From CAYXAA01 sp964462985 (GTDB lineage: Bacteria > Pseudomonadota > Alphaproteobacteria > Rhizobiales > Stappiaceae), in assembly GCA_964462985.1 (NCBI GenBank), contig CAYXAA010000012.1, positions 42,987-106,986 of the forward strand: a DNA stretch of 64,000 bases, in the 5' to 3' direction. The position numbers were made by a program, and so were the translations under genes. This document shows, piece by piece, positions 17,409-26,562 of the stretch. The first letter of the stretch is position 1. Every line of letters begins with the position of its first letter. The notes under the pieces were generated by a model. That model worked only from the letters and a program-made list of their open reading frames with translations. It searched no databases and had not been told where the DNA came from.

Positions 17409-18572
17409 ATGGCCCCAGAGACCCGCGAAGACGACGCGCACGAGGATATCGTCTATCCATCGGCAGTGCCGTTTGTCCTGGTCCACCTCGCCTGTTTCGC
17501 GGCAATCTGGACCGGCGTCACCTGGGAGGCGCTCGTTCTTTGCGTGGCGCTCTACTGGATCCGAATCTTTGCGATCGGTGCCGGCTACCACCGCTATTTT
17601 TCGCATCGCTCCTACCAGACCAGCCGGGCGTTTCAGTTCGTGCTGGCCTGCCTTGCCCAGAGTACGGCACAAAAGAGCGTGCTGTGGTGGGCGTCGAAGC
17701 ACCGGCACCATCACCTCCACTCCGACACCGAGGCGGACATTCATTCGCCGCGCCACACCGGCTTCTTCTACAGCCATCTCGGCTGGATCTTCGCGCGCCG
17801 CCATGCCACGACGGACCTCGTCAAGATTGCCGATTTCGCCCGCTACCCGGAATTGATGTGGCTGCACCGCTACGAGCTCGTTCCGGCCACCGTGCTGGCC
17901 CTGCTCTGCCTTGCCATTGCCGGCTGGCCCGGACTGGTGGTGGGTTTCTTCTGGAGCACGGTCCTCGTCTACCACGGCACGTTCTGCATCAACTCGCTCG
18001 CCCATGTCCGCGGCCGCAAGCGCTATGTCACCGGCGACGACAGCCGGAACAACTGGCTGCTGGCGCTGATCACGATGGGCGAAGGCTGGCACAACAACCA
18101 CCACGCCTACCAAAGCAGTGTGCGCCAGGGCTTCAGGTGGTGGGAGATCGACCCAACCTATTACATCCTGAAGGGCCTGTCCCATCTTGGCATCGTCTGG
18201 GACCTGAAGACGCCACCGGAGGCCGTGCTACGCAACGAGCAGCGGCTCGGATCACGCGTCGTCAACCGCGCCGCCGAAGATCTGGCGGCGCGGTTCAGCC
18301 CGGAGCGGATCGCGCAGGCGATCTCGGCAACGCTGCATGCCCCGGATCTCGCTGCCCTGCAATTCAGCCTGTCGCGGGCCCGCGACCGCACCGCAGAGGT
18401 GATGGCGAGCCTGCATCTGCCGCACCTGCCGAGCCGCGAGGAGCTGCTCGCCGAGGCCAGGGCGACCTTCGCCCGCACGCCGTCGCTCGATGAAATTGTC
18501 GACCGCGCGCACACGCTGCTGCTGACGGCCGTCGGCACGAAGCTGGCGGCAACCACCGAGGCGGGAACGTAA
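17409..18572 (+). CDS. Acyl-CoA/acyl-lipid delta-9 type fatty acid desaturase
   Basis: A 387-residue integral-membrane di-iron desaturase that should introduce a double bond into a saturated acyl chain. The three histidine boxes are HRYFSH (61-66), the cluster KHRHHHLHSD (~98-107) and GWHNNHH (~228). Four hydrophobic segments surround them. The last ~110 residues form an additional soluble helical tail that many bacterial delta-9 desaturases have. GGAAGGAA precedes the ATG at 17409. It is a single gene facing the MttB gene. Acyl-CoA versus phospholipid substrate is unresolved. Confidence 0.9.
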   Translation: MAPETREDDAHEDIVYPSAVPFVLVHLACFAAIWTGVTWEALVLCVALYWIRIFAIGAGYHRYFSHRSYQTSRAFQFVLACLAQSTAQKSVLWWASKHRHHHLHSDTEADIHSPRHTGFFYSHLGWIFARRHATTDLVKIADFARYPELMWLHRYELVPATVLALLCLAIAGWPGLVVGFFWSTVLVYHGTFCINSLAHVRGRKRYVTGDDSRNNWLLALITMGEGWHNNHHAYQSSVRQGFRWWEIDPTYYILKGLSHLGIVWDLKTPPEAVLRNEQRLGSRVVNRAAEDLAARFSPERIAQAISATLHAPDLAALQFSLSRARDRTAEVMASLHLPHLPSREELLAEARATFARTPSLDEIVDRAHTLLLTAVGTKLAATTEAGT

Positions 18573-18631
18573 GGCGAGACGAATTCGTAAGATCAACGAT
18601 CGCTAGGACGGCGAAGTTTCGCCCCACCTTC

Positions 18632-18666
18632 GGCCGTCATTCCCGACCTGTTCGGGCATGACGGCC
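18632..18666. repeat. Inverted repeat between convergent genes
   Basis: GGCCGTCAT (18632-18640) pairs with ATGACGGCC (18658-18666). The interior CCCGA/TCGGG extends the stem, giving a long hairpin between the convergent desaturase and MttB genes. It lacks a clear T-tract, so it may be a factor-dependent bidirectional terminator or a copy of a dispersed palindromic repeat. Confidence 0.55.
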
Positions 18667-18746
18667 AAAGGAGCCGAGACCTGAGTGATCCCATTTACGC
18701 CCATCCCTCTCGCGAGGGCGGTTTGTCCGGCGCCGGCCCCCCGCCA

Positions 18747-20288
18747 TCACACGTTGCTGTCGGGGAACTCCGACTTGCGCTGCGCCATGAAGGCGACGAG
18801 GGCCTCGTCGATCCCCGGATCGAGCGGCGGCGCCTCGTAGGACTGCAGTGCACGCTTCCAACGCATGTTGGCGCGCTGCGCAGCGTCCAGCGAGCCGTCC
18901 GAGAGCCATTGCTCGTAAGAATTGTTGTCGGCGATCTGCGAACGGAAGAAGGCACTTTCGAAATTGCGCTGCGTGTGCGAGGCGCCGAGGAAATGGCCGC
19001 CCGGGCCGATCTCCCGCAGGGCGTCCATCGCCTGCGCCTCTTCCGACAGGTCGATGCCCCTGGCGAGCACGTGCATCATGCCTAGCTGGTCGGCATCCAT
19101 CACAAATTTCTCATATGACGAGCACAGGCCGCCCTCGAGCCAGCCGGCGGCATGCAGGCAGAAGTTCACCCCTGACAGCAATGTTGCCAGTATGGTCTGC
19201 GCGGACTCCTGCGCCGACTGCGCGTCCGGAAGCTTCGACGAGGTGAAGGAGCCGCCGGAGCGGAACGGTAGGCCGAGCCGGCGCGCCAGCTTGCCGGCGC
19301 CATTGAGGAGCAGAGTGCCCTCCGGCGAGCCGAAGGTCGGCGCACCCGACTGCATCGAGATCGAGGAGACGAAGGCGCCGAATACCACCGGCGCACCGGG
19401 ACGGCAAAGCTGGGTCAGGGCGCAGCCGGCGAGCGCCTCGGCCAGCACCTGCGACAGCGTGCCGGCGACCGTCACCGGACTCATGGCGCCGGCGAGAATG
19501 AAGGGCGAGACGATGCAGGCCTGGTTGGCACGGGCATAGACCTTGAGCGCGCCGAGCATCGTGGCATCGAACACCAACGGTGAATTGGCGTTGATGAGCT
19601 GGATCATGACGCAGTTCTGGTCGACAAAGTCCTTGCCGAACACGATTTCGGCCATACGCACCGAATCCTCGGCCCGCTCCGGCGCGGTGACCGAACCCAT
19701 GAACGGCTTATCGGAATACTTGATGTGCGAGTAGACCATGTCGAAATGCCGCTTGTTGACCGGCAGGTCGACGGGCTCGCACACCGTTCCGCCCGAGTGG
19801 TGCAGATACGGCGACTGGTAGGCGAGCTTCACGAAATTGCGGAAGTCCTCGATGGTGCCGTAGCGGCGGCCCCGATCGAGATCGGTGACGAAGGGCGGGC
19901 CGTAGACCGGCGCGAGCACCAAGTTGTCGCCGCCGATGACGACGCTTCGCTCCGGATTGCGCGCGACCTGGGTGAACTCGGACGGGGCGGTCTTGACGAT
20001 CTCGCGCAGCATCCCCTTGTCGAAACGGACGCGCTCGCCCGTGACCGTGGCGCCGGCGTCCCGCCAGATCTGGAGTACCTCCGGGTCGTCACGAAACTCG
20101 ATGCCGATCTCCTGCAGGATCGTGTCGGCATTGGCCTCGACGATCGAGAGTCCCTCGTCGGACAGCAGGTCGAGGACCGGGATGTTGCGGCGGATATAGG
20201 GGACTCCGATCCCGCCACTTTCGCCGCTGCGCCGTTCGCGCCGAGCCGCCCGCCCGCGCCGCGCCGTCTGTGTCGCTTCTGCCGTCAT
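18747..20288 (-). CDS. MttB-family (trimethylamine methyltransferase-like) protein without pyrrolysine
   Basis: A 513-residue protein of the MttB superfamily, TIM-barrel methyltransferases that move a methyl group from a quaternary or tertiary amine to a corrinoid protein. The frame runs without an internal stop, so it is the non-pyrrolysine type, of which MtgB (glycine betaine) is the characterised example. The ATG at 20288 follows AAGGA; a longer frame upstream is unused. It is divergent from a dimethylglycine dehydrogenase-like gene. If the substrate is glycine betaine the product would be dimethylglycine, the neighbour's likely substrate. No corrinoid protein gene is visible nearby, which leaves the methyl acceptor open. 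Confidence 0.86.
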   Translation of the reverse strand: MTAEATQTARRGRAARRERRSGESGGIGVPYIRRNIPVLDLLSDEGLSIVEANADTILQEIGIEFRDDPEVLQIWRDAGATVTGERVRFDKGMLREIVKTAPSEFTQVARNPERSVVIGGDNLVLAPVYGPPFVTDLDRGRRYGTIEDFRNFVKLAYQSPYLHHSGGTVCEPVDLPVNKRHFDMVYSHIKYSDKPFMGSVTAPERAEDSVRMAEIVFGKDFVDQNCVMIQLINANSPLVFDATMLGALKVYARANQACIVSPFILAGAMSPVTVAGTLSQVLAEALAGCALTQLCRPGAPVVFGAFVSSISMQSGAPTFGSPEGTLLLNGAGKLARRLGLPFRSGGSFTSSKLPDAQSAQESAQTILATLLSGVNFCLHAAGWLEGGLCSSYEKFVMDADQLGMMHVLARGIDLSEEAQAMDALREIGPGGHFLGASHTQRNFESAFFRSQIADNNSYEQWLSDGSLDAAQRANMRWKRALQSYEAPPLDPGIDEALVAFMAQRKSEFPDSNV

Positions 20289-20683
20289 CGTCTGGTCCTT
20301 GTCGTTCCGCCGGATCGCGCGCTCACTCTGCTCCCGATGCTGGGCCGTAAGCGGCCCGAAAGCGTCGCCGGCTTTGCTGAATCCGTCATGACGCTCAAGC
20401 GGCCGGCGCACCGCCAGATGGGCAGAGTGCCCTAACGCCTTGAACCGATCGGCGTTCCGACGTTTCCTGATTGCGGTCGTAGGCGCAGGGAGCGTCGGTT
20501 CGGTGGGCGGGGTGTCGAGACGCTCGGACGCGCGGACATGGGTCCCGACATGGCGCGATGACGACAATTCCTGTCGCGCCCCCATGGTCGGAACGGTCTG
20601 GCGGTGCCTAGGCTGGTCGCGAATTTCAGGATTGTCGTCCGGCAGGACAGGATCGGCCGGATGCTTGAGCAGGAGCCGCAGGC
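20289..20683. promoter_or_regulatory. Divergent intergenic region of the MttB and dimethylglycine dehydrogenase-like genes
   Basis: A 395-base GC-rich region between two divergent genes that probably form one functional unit. It must hold both promoters. I find no strong -35/-10 pair or clear operator by eye, and no small gene. Confidence 0.4.
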
Positions 20684-23194
20684 ATGAAGTCGAAGGCGCG
20701 GGTTGTGGTGATCGGCGGCGGCGTCGTCGGTGTATCGACGCTTTATCACCTGGTGAAGAAGGGCTGGTCGGACGTCGTTCTGGTCGAGCGCAAGGAACTC
20801 ACCTCCGGCTCGACATGGCACGCTGCCGGCCTGCTGCCCCTGTTCAACCTCAGCTACTCCGTCGGCCAGCTCCACAAATACTCCGTCGCCCTCTACGGGC
20901 GGCTCGAGGAAGAGACCGGCCAGCACGTCGGCTTTGCCAAGGTGTCCAACATCCGGCTTGCACGGACGAAGGACCGCTGGGACGAATACATGTACTACGC
21001 CGGCGTCGCCGAAACGATCGGCGTCAAGGTCAATGTGCTGACGCCGGAGCAGGTCAAGGAGATCTGGCCGCTGTGCGAGACCGACGGCATCATCGGCGCG
21101 ATCCAGCATCCCGACGACGGCTATATCCAGCCCGCCGACCTGACCCAGGCGCTCGCAAAGGGCGCGCGCGCCGGCGGCGCCGAGATCTACCGCCATACCA
21201 CCGTGACCGCGATCACCCGGCAGCCCGACGACAGCTGGGTGGTGTCGACCGACAAGGGCGACATCGCCTGCGAGCACGTCGTCTCTGCCAGTGGCAACTT
21301 TGCCCGCAGGACCGGCGCCATGGTCGGGCTCGAGGTGCCGGTGATCCCGGTCGAGCACCAGTACATCGTCACCGAGCCGCATCCGGAGATCGTCAAGCGC
21401 CGCAACGCCGGCCTGCCGGAAATGGGCGTGCTGCGCGAAAGCGATTCGTCCTGGTACATGCGCGAGGAGAACGGCGGTCTGCTGCTCGGCCCCTATGAAA
21501 AGGGGGCGCCGTGCTGCTATGTCGACGGCCCGAGCGACGACAGCGAATACGAGCTGTTTCAGGAGGACCTCGACCGCTTGATGCCGCATATCGAGACGGC
21601 GATCGCCCGGGTGCCCGCCTTCGCCGAGGTCGGCATCAAGAAGGTCTACAACGGCGCCATCGCCTACACACCGGACGGCTCTCCGATCGTCGGCCCGGCG
21701 CCCGGTCTGAAAAACTTCTGGCTCAACGAAGGCCATTCCTTCGGTGTCACCGCCGCGGGCGGTGCCGGCTGGCAGCTCGCCGAGTGGATCGTCGAGGGCG
21801 AACCGTCGATCGACATGATGGGCGTCGACCCTCGCCGGTTCGGCCCCTATGCAACGGAGGGGTACCTCCTGGAGAAGAACGAGGAGGCCTACGCCAATGT
21901 CTTCACCCTGCACTACCCCGACGAGGAGCGCGCCGCGGCACGGCCGCTGAAGACGGCGCCGTGCTACGACCGGATGAAGGCCCTCGGCGCCGTGTTCGGC
22001 TCGGTCTACGGCTGGGAGCGGCCGAACTGGTTCGCCCCGGCGGGCTATGAGGTGCCGAAGCACGAGCTCGGCCTTGGCGATGACATCCTGCTCAACCACA
22101 ACCACGCACCGGCGCTCGAGGACGGCCGCGTTGTGGAGAAGTGGTCGTTCCGGCGCTCGAACTATTTCGAGCACGTTGGCAACGAGGTGAGGAACACCCA
22201 CGAGAATGTCGGCCTGCTCGACATGTCGGCCTTCGCCAAGTGCTGGGTGAGCGGCCCGGGTGCCGAGGCCTGGCTCGACTCGATCTTCGCCAACAGCCTG
22301 CCGAAGAAGATCGGACGCATCGCGCTTTGCCATCTGCTCACGAAGAACGGCGGCGTGCGGTCGGAATTCACGGTCTACCGGCAGCCGGATGGCTTCTACC
22401 TGGTTTCGGCCGGTGCCTACGAGGCCCACGACCACGACGTGCTCAGGAAGCTGCTGCCTTCCGACGGCAGCGTGCGCATGGTGCCGATCACCACCAGCTG
22501 GGGTGTGCTGGTGCTGGCTGGGCCGAAGAGCCGGCAGGTGCTGTCGAAGCTCACCCGCACCAGGCTCGACAATGCATCCTTCCCCTGGCTGTCGGGCCAG
22601 AAGATCTCGATCGGCCCGGCCACGGCCCACGCGTTGCGGGTCAACTTCGTCGGCGAACTCGGCTGGGAGCTGCATCATCCGATCGAGATGCAGAACGTGA
22701 TCTTCGACCGGGTGATGGACGCCGGCCAGGGCTTCGGCATCAAGCCGTTCGGCATCCGCGCCATGACGGCAATGGCGGTGGAAAAAAGCTACCGCCTGAT
22801 CCCGCGCGAGCTGTCGATCGAGTACACGGCCTATGAATCCGGCCTCGACCGCTTCGTGAAGCCGAACAAGGGCGATTTCCTCGGCAAGGAGGGCCTGCTC
22901 GCCGCCCGGGCCCGCGGCGACCGCTGGACCTTCGTCACGCTCGAGGTTCACGACGTCACCGACGCCGATGCCCGCGGCAACGAGGCGGTCTACCAGGGTG
23001 GCACCCTTGTCGGCCGCGCCACCCACGGCGCCTACGGCTGGCGCGTCGCCAAGAGCCTCGCCCTCGCCATGGTCCGACCCGAGGCCGCCGCGATCGGCAC
23101 GGCACTCGAGATCAAGATCCTCGGCAAGCTGCACAAGGCCACGGTGATCGCCGAGAGCCCGTTCGATCCGGAGAACACGGCGCTGAGGATGTGA
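20684..23194 (+). CDS. Dimethylglycine/sarcosine dehydrogenase-like flavoprotein with aminomethyltransferase domain
   Basis: An 836-residue two-part enzyme. Residues 1-~390 are a DAO-type FAD oxidoreductase with the Rossmann motif VVVIGGGVVGVSTLYHLVKKG and TSGSTWHAAGL, whose histidine is the covalent FAD site in mammalian dimethylglycine dehydrogenase. A linker domain follows. Residues ~480-836 are a GcvT-like folate-binding domain (VGLLDMSAFAKCWVSGPGAE; the lysine- and glycine-rich PNKGDFLGKEGL near the end). Such enzymes demethylate dimethylglycine or sarcosine and pass the C1 unit to THF as methylene-THF. Its position opposite an MttB homologue and 3.6 kb after fhs supports a methylated-amine to folate route. 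Confidence 0.9.
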   Translation: MKSKARVVVIGGGVVGVSTLYHLVKKGWSDVVLVERKELTSGSTWHAAGLLPLFNLSYSVGQLHKYSVALYGRLEEETGQHVGFAKVSNIRLARTKDRWDEYMYYAGVAETIGVKVNVLTPEQVKEIWPLCETDGIIGAIQHPDDGYIQPADLTQALAKGARAGGAEIYRHTTVTAITRQPDDSWVVSTDKGDIACEHVVSASGNFARRTGAMVGLEVPVIPVEHQYIVTEPHPEIVKRRNAGLPEMGVLRESDSSWYMREENGGLLLGPYEKGAPCCYVDGPSDDSEYELFQEDLDRLMPHIETAIARVPAFAEVGIKKVYNGAIAYTPDGSPIVGPAPGLKNFWLNEGHSFGVTAAGGAGWQLAEWIVEGEPSIDMMGVDPRRFGPYATEGYLLEKNEEAYANVFTLHYPDEERAAARPLKTAPCYDRMKALGAVFGSVYGWERPNWFAPAGYEVPKHELGLGDDILLNHNHAPALEDGRVVEKWSFRRSNYFEHVGNEVRNTHENVGLLDMSAFAKCWVSGPGAEAWLDSIFANSLPKKIGRIALCHLLTKNGGVRSEFTVYRQPDGFYLVSAGAYEAHDHDVLRKLLPSDGSVRMVPITTSWGVLVLAGPKSRQVLSKLTRTRLDNASFPWLSGQKISIGPATAHALRVNFVGELGWELHHPIEMQNVIFDRVMDAGQGFGIKPFGIRAMTAMAVEKSYRLIPRELSIEYTAYESGLDRFVKPNKGDFLGKEGLLAARARGDRWTFVTLEVHDVTDADARGNEAVYQGGTLVGRATHGAYGWRVAKSLALAMVRPEAAAIGTALEIKILGKLHKATVIAESPFDPENTALRM

Positions 23195-23233
23195 ACGGGA
23201 CGCCCTGCCGCTGACGCCGCTGTAGCGTCGCTT

Positions 23234-24424
23234 CTATGCCACCTGCTCCGCAACGGCCGCCGCAAGCCTGACGAGCCACCGGTCTCTGCCCCGTGGTCCG
23301 ATCAGGGACAGGCCGAACGGCGCCGGTCCCGCCCGGCCCAGCGGAAAGACGACCTGCGGAAGGCCGGTGTGTCCGGCGACGCAGAGGAGCTTCATGGCGT
23401 CGTGGCGGTAGCTGTCGTAGACCGCCTGGGGTGCGTCGATACGGAACGGGGCGTCGTGGACGACCGGGGCGATCAGGACGCCGTCGGCGCCGAGCTTGTG
23501 GTCCAGGGCGGCGGTGAAGGCGGCCCTGAGGGCACGCGCCGCCTCCTGCTGCGGCTCGGTCACTGTCGTCGCATAGGCGAAGCGCTCGGCGATGCCGGAG
23601 CCGAGTGGCGGCCTTGCCGCCTTGAACCAGCCGCCGTGGATGCTGAGGATCTCGGCCGACTGCAGGTCGCGGAACGCGGCATAGAGCAGTTCGCGGCGGC
23701 CGTCATACACGGAGATGCGCGGCAGGAGCCCGTTTCTGCACTCAAGGTGGCGCAGCGCCTCGTCGATCAGGCGGCGTCCGGGCGAAAGCACGCCCTCGAC
23801 CATGTCCTCCGGCACCAGGAAGCGCGGCGCGGCCGGACCGCTGGCGGCATCGTTGCCGAGCAGGACGGCGGCGACCGTCTCGAAGGTAGCGCCGTCACGG
23901 GTGAAAAAGCCGCCGGTGTCGAAACCCGGGGCCAACGGCATGCAGCCGTCAAGAGGAATGCGGCCATGGGTCGGACGCAGGCCCCACAGCCCGCAAAACG
24001 AAGCCGGCGCCCGGACCGAACCGCCGGTATCGGTGCCGAGGCCGATCTCGGCCAGGCCGCCGGCGACGGCGGCGGCGGAGCCGGAGGACGAGCCGCCCGG
24101 GATATGCTCGGGCGCGGCCGGGTTGATTGGCGTGCCGAAGTGGGCATTGACGCCGTAGAGCGACCACGCGAGTTCGTCGGTGTGGGTCTTGCCGACGAAG
24201 CGGGCGCCAGCAGACAGCAGCGCCGCCACCGCGGCGGCGTGATGCTCCGCCACCGGACTTGCGGCCAATTTCAGCGGATTGCCGCAGCCGGTGCGGTAGC
24301 CGGCAACGTCATAGAGATCCTTGACCGCAAGCCTGAGGCCCGCAAGTGGGCCTTCCGGCGCCGAGGCGACCTCCACCGCAGGATAGGGCAGGAAGGCATG
24401 GAACGGGTCCTTGTCCAGCAGCAT
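23234..24424 (-). CDS. Amidase (amidase-signature family)
   Basis: A 396-residue amidase with the Lys-cisSer-Ser triad: Lys35 in LAVKDLYD, the serine cluster 112-114 in GGSSSGSAAAV, and Ser134 in GTDTGGSVR. It hydrolyses an amide whose identity cannot be read from sequence. Length and layout resemble short amidases of the AtzE/AtzF and GatA-like groups, but it is not GatA, as no gatB or gatC is near. The start at 24424 lies 8 bases after the stop of the acetyltransferase gene, so the two are one transcription unit. Both are convergent with the dimethylglycine dehydrogenase-like gene. Confidence 0.88.
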   Translation of the reverse strand: MLLDKDPFHAFLPYPAVEVASAPEGPLAGLRLAVKDLYDVAGYRTGCGNPLKLAASPVAEHHAAAVAALLSAGARFVGKTHTDELAWSLYGVNAHFGTPINPAAPEHIPGGSSSGSAAAVAGGLAEIGLGTDTGGSVRAPASFCGLWGLRPTHGRIPLDGCMPLAPGFDTGGFFTRDGATFETVAAVLLGNDAASGPAAPRFLVPEDMVEGVLSPGRRLIDEALRHLECRNGLLPRISVYDGRRELLYAAFRDLQSAEILSIHGGWFKAARPPLGSGIAERFAYATTVTEPQQEAARALRAAFTAALDHKLGADGVLIAPVVHDAPFRIDAPQAVYDSYRHDAMKLLCVAGHTGLPQVVFPLGRAGPAPFGLSLIGPRGRDRWLVRLAAAVAEQVA

Positions 24425-24431
24425 CTGCGGC

Positions 24432-25274
24432 CTATCCCAGCTCGAAGGTGGTGATGCCGAAGGTGCATTCGAGCGGCAGGTCGGGCGCCGGCCCCTTGTA
24501 CATGCGCGCGGTCTCGAACACCGGCGACAGCCCGTGATTCTCGGCAAGGGCCAGGGCGGCGGCGTTGGGCTCGGGAACGTCGAGCATGATCTCCTGCCCG
24601 GCAACCTGGGCGGACAGCGCGGTGAAGAGCACCTCCGCCTCTTCGGCCGTTTCGGCAAAGAGAGGCCCGATCTTGAAGCTGCCCTCGCAGGCCCGAAGCA
24701 CACCATAGCCGCGGACAGCGCCGTCCTCGATGAGTGCAAGGCCCCGCCGGGTCTCGCTCGGGCCGAGCCAGGCGGCGAGGAAAGCATCGCGCTCCTCGGG
24801 AAAGAACCGGCGATCGTAGTCGCGAATCGACGGAAAGATGCCACGGCCGATCATGGCAAGACGCGGGTCGAGTGCGGAACCACCGGCGGCGATGCCGCTC
24901 ATGCGGATGTTGCGATGGGCCAGCGCAAAGCCCGACTTGCGGTAGTTGTGCTGCTGGTCGACGACGCCGTCGAGGCCAACGGTGCGATCTCCCAGTGTGG
25001 CAAGGGCGTGCTGCCACAGGCCGTGACCGATTCCCTCCCCGCGCCGTTCCGGGCGGGTGATGTAGAAGCCGACGAAACCGAAGCCGGTGCCGTAGCGCAC
25101 CGCGGAGATGACGGCGACCGGTTCGCCATCCTCACGTGCGATATGGTGGCCGCCGGGATCGGCGGCGAAGAAGGCATCGGCGTCGTCGAGGCCGGGGTTC
25201 CAGCCCTCGCCCGCGGCCCAGGCGATGGCGATGTCAAGGTCGTCACGGGTCATCACCCGATAGTCGATCGACAT
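24432..25274 (-). CDS. Two-domain GNAT acetyltransferase
   Basis: A 280-residue protein with an N-terminal GNAT fold (~1-135; the acetyl-CoA loop in RPERRGEGIGHGLW) and a C-terminal GNAT-like domain of the Acetyltransf_18 type (~150-280: VRGYGVLRACEGSFKIGPLF). GGAGGG lies six bases before the ATG. Substrates of such tandem proteins are mostly unknown; small amines or amino acids are usual for GNATs. The near-overlap with the amidase suggests acylation and deacylation of related amides, but that is inference. Confidence 0.85.
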   Translation of the reverse strand: MSIDYRVMTRDDLDIAIAWAAGEGWNPGLDDADAFFAADPGGHHIAREDGEPVAVISAVRYGTGFGFVGFYITRPERRGEGIGHGLWQHALATLGDRTVGLDGVVDQQHNYRKSGFALAHRNIRMSGIAAGGSALDPRLAMIGRGIFPSIRDYDRRFFPEERDAFLAAWLGPSETRRGLALIEDGAVRGYGVLRACEGSFKIGPLFAETAEEAEVLFTALSAQVAGQEIMLDVPEPNAAALALAENHGLSPVFETARMYKGPAPDLPLECTFGITTFELG

Positions 25275-25318
25275 GACATTCCCTCCTTCCCTCCTTCGCC
25301 CCCCAGCCGAGATGAAAG

Positions 25319-26257
25319 CTATGGTGCGCGCGCGCCGCCCCCGGCTGCCCCGGCGCCAAAGCGTTGCAGCATCAGCGCCCGGAAATGCTGGACCGCCTCG
25401 CGCTGCATGTCCTCGGGTCGGAACAGCATGAAATAGCCGAAACCCGACTCGGTCGTGATCGCAACCGGCGCCACGAGCTGGCCGGCATCGAGCGCACGCT
25501 TGAGCAGTCGGCGGTCGGCGACCAGCAGGCCACCTTCGGACTGGGCGAATTCCGACGCAAGCTGAGCGGTATCGAACACCACTCCCTCCGAAACGTCGGT
25601 TCCAAGCCCGGCCTCGCGCTGGAAGAACTGCCAGGCGTAATGGCGTCCGCCGGCATTGCGGATGTGCAATATCGGTCCGGTCTCGACCATGGCGGCGAGA
25701 TCAACTGTGCCATCGGCGCCGCGGATGATCGCGTCCGGCCGGCACAAGAGGGTCAGTTCCTCCATCCAGAGCAGGTCCATCACCACATCGGTGACGCGGG
25801 GGCGCGAGAACACCACCGCAACATCGTGTTCGCTCTGGTCGAGGTCGATCAGATCGCGCAGGGTCTCGATCTCGATGCGGACCCGGCTTTCGACACGGCA
25901 GGCCTCGATGATCGGGGTCGCAAACTGGTGGGCGAAGGAGATCGGCAGGGCGATGCGCAGCATGCCGCCGCGGTCGTGACCGAGAATGGCGTTGAGGCTC
26001 TTCTGCAGCCGGTCGAACGACGGAGTCAGGTTGTCGAGCAGGTCCCGCCCCGCCTTGGTAAGCGCAAGGGCCGAACCCCGCCGGTCAAACAGCTGCGTGC
26101 CGACCACCTCCTCGAGATTGAGAACATGGCGGCTGATCGCACTCTGGGTGACGCCGAGGCTGTCTGCGGCGCGCGTGAAGCTCATGTGACGCGCCGCCGC
26201 CTCGAACGCGCGCAGCGAGTTGAGCGGCAGGCGACGACGGTCGATCGTCTGGGGCAT
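25319..26257 (-). CDS. LysR-type transcriptional regulator (GcvA-like)
   Basis: A 312-residue regulator with an N-terminal winged helix (~8-65: LNSLRAFEAAARHMSFTRAA, then GVTQSAISRHV) and a periplasmic-binding-type effector domain. The N-terminal pattern is that of the GcvA subgroup, which often controls neighbouring amino-acid or amine genes. It lies 44 bases upstream of the acetyltransferase-amidase pair in the same direction, and divergently from the ApnO-like gene across 305 bases. Its target could be either side. Confidence 0.88.
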   Translation of the reverse strand: MPQTIDRRRLPLNSLRAFEAAARHMSFTRAADSLGVTQSAISRHVLNLEEVVGTQLFDRRGSALALTKAGRDLLDNLTPSFDRLQKSLNAILGHDRGGMLRIALPISFAHQFATPIIEACRVESRVRIEIETLRDLIDLDQSEHDVAVVFSRPRVTDVVMDLLWMEELTLLCRPDAIIRGADGTVDLAAMVETGPILHIRNAGGRHYAWQFFQREAGLGTDVSEGVVFDTAQLASEFAQSEGGLLVADRRLLKRALDAGQLVAPVAITTESGFGYFMLFRPEDMQREAVQHFRALMLQRFGAGAAGGGARAP

Positions 26258-26499
26258 GACCGAGGCTCAGATTCGATTGTTGGTGCGAAGCCTAAGCCCG
26301 CAGAAGCCGCTAGGGAAAGCTGTTTTCGTCGGCGCGGCACTGCCCGCCATGAGGTGCGAAGCCGTCAGAACGGAAGGAGCTGCACTGAAATGTGACACGA
26401 TGGATGCGGGGCACCGGGTGGACCGGCGGGCGCGGCAGCGCCTAAGCCAAGGGCCGCAACGCGTTCGACCCGGCGGATCAGGCACAGCAGAACATCATC
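26258..26499. other. Left part of the LysR/apnO-like intergenic region
   Basis: About 240 bases with no coding signal. It should contain the promoter of the LysR gene. The recognisable promoter elements of the rightward gene lie to its right. Confidence 0.3.
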
Positions 26500-26540
26500 T
26501 CATCATACCAGTTGACAACCTGATACTTGCCCGCTTTGAT
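26500..26540 (+). promoter_or_regulatory. Promoter of the ApnO-like gene with GntR-type operator candidate
   Basis: A perfect -35 box TTGACA (26512-26517) and a TTTGAT -10 box (26535-26540) are separated by 17 bases. The -35 lies inside the perfect palindrome GTTG-A-CAAC (26511-26519), preceded by TCATCATACCAGTT (26500-26513). The same 14 bases recur at 31837-31850 in front of the TRAP transporter genes. A FadR-type repressor bound here would cover the -35. AGGAG follows at 26551. Confidence 0.6.
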
Positions 26541-26562
26541 CCGGGCAAACAGGAGAAAACTC

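Noticed and set aside
18747..20288. A pyrrolysine-containing MttB
   Set aside because: The reading frame has no internal TAG codon, so it belongs to the non-pyrrolysine branch.
20432..23134. A 900-codon open frame on the minus strand opposite the dimethylglycine dehydrogenase-like gene
   Set aside because: It mirrors a gene with clear FAD and GcvT domains. The antisense product is Arg/His/Ala-rich without domain signatures, a usual effect of high GC in the third codon position.
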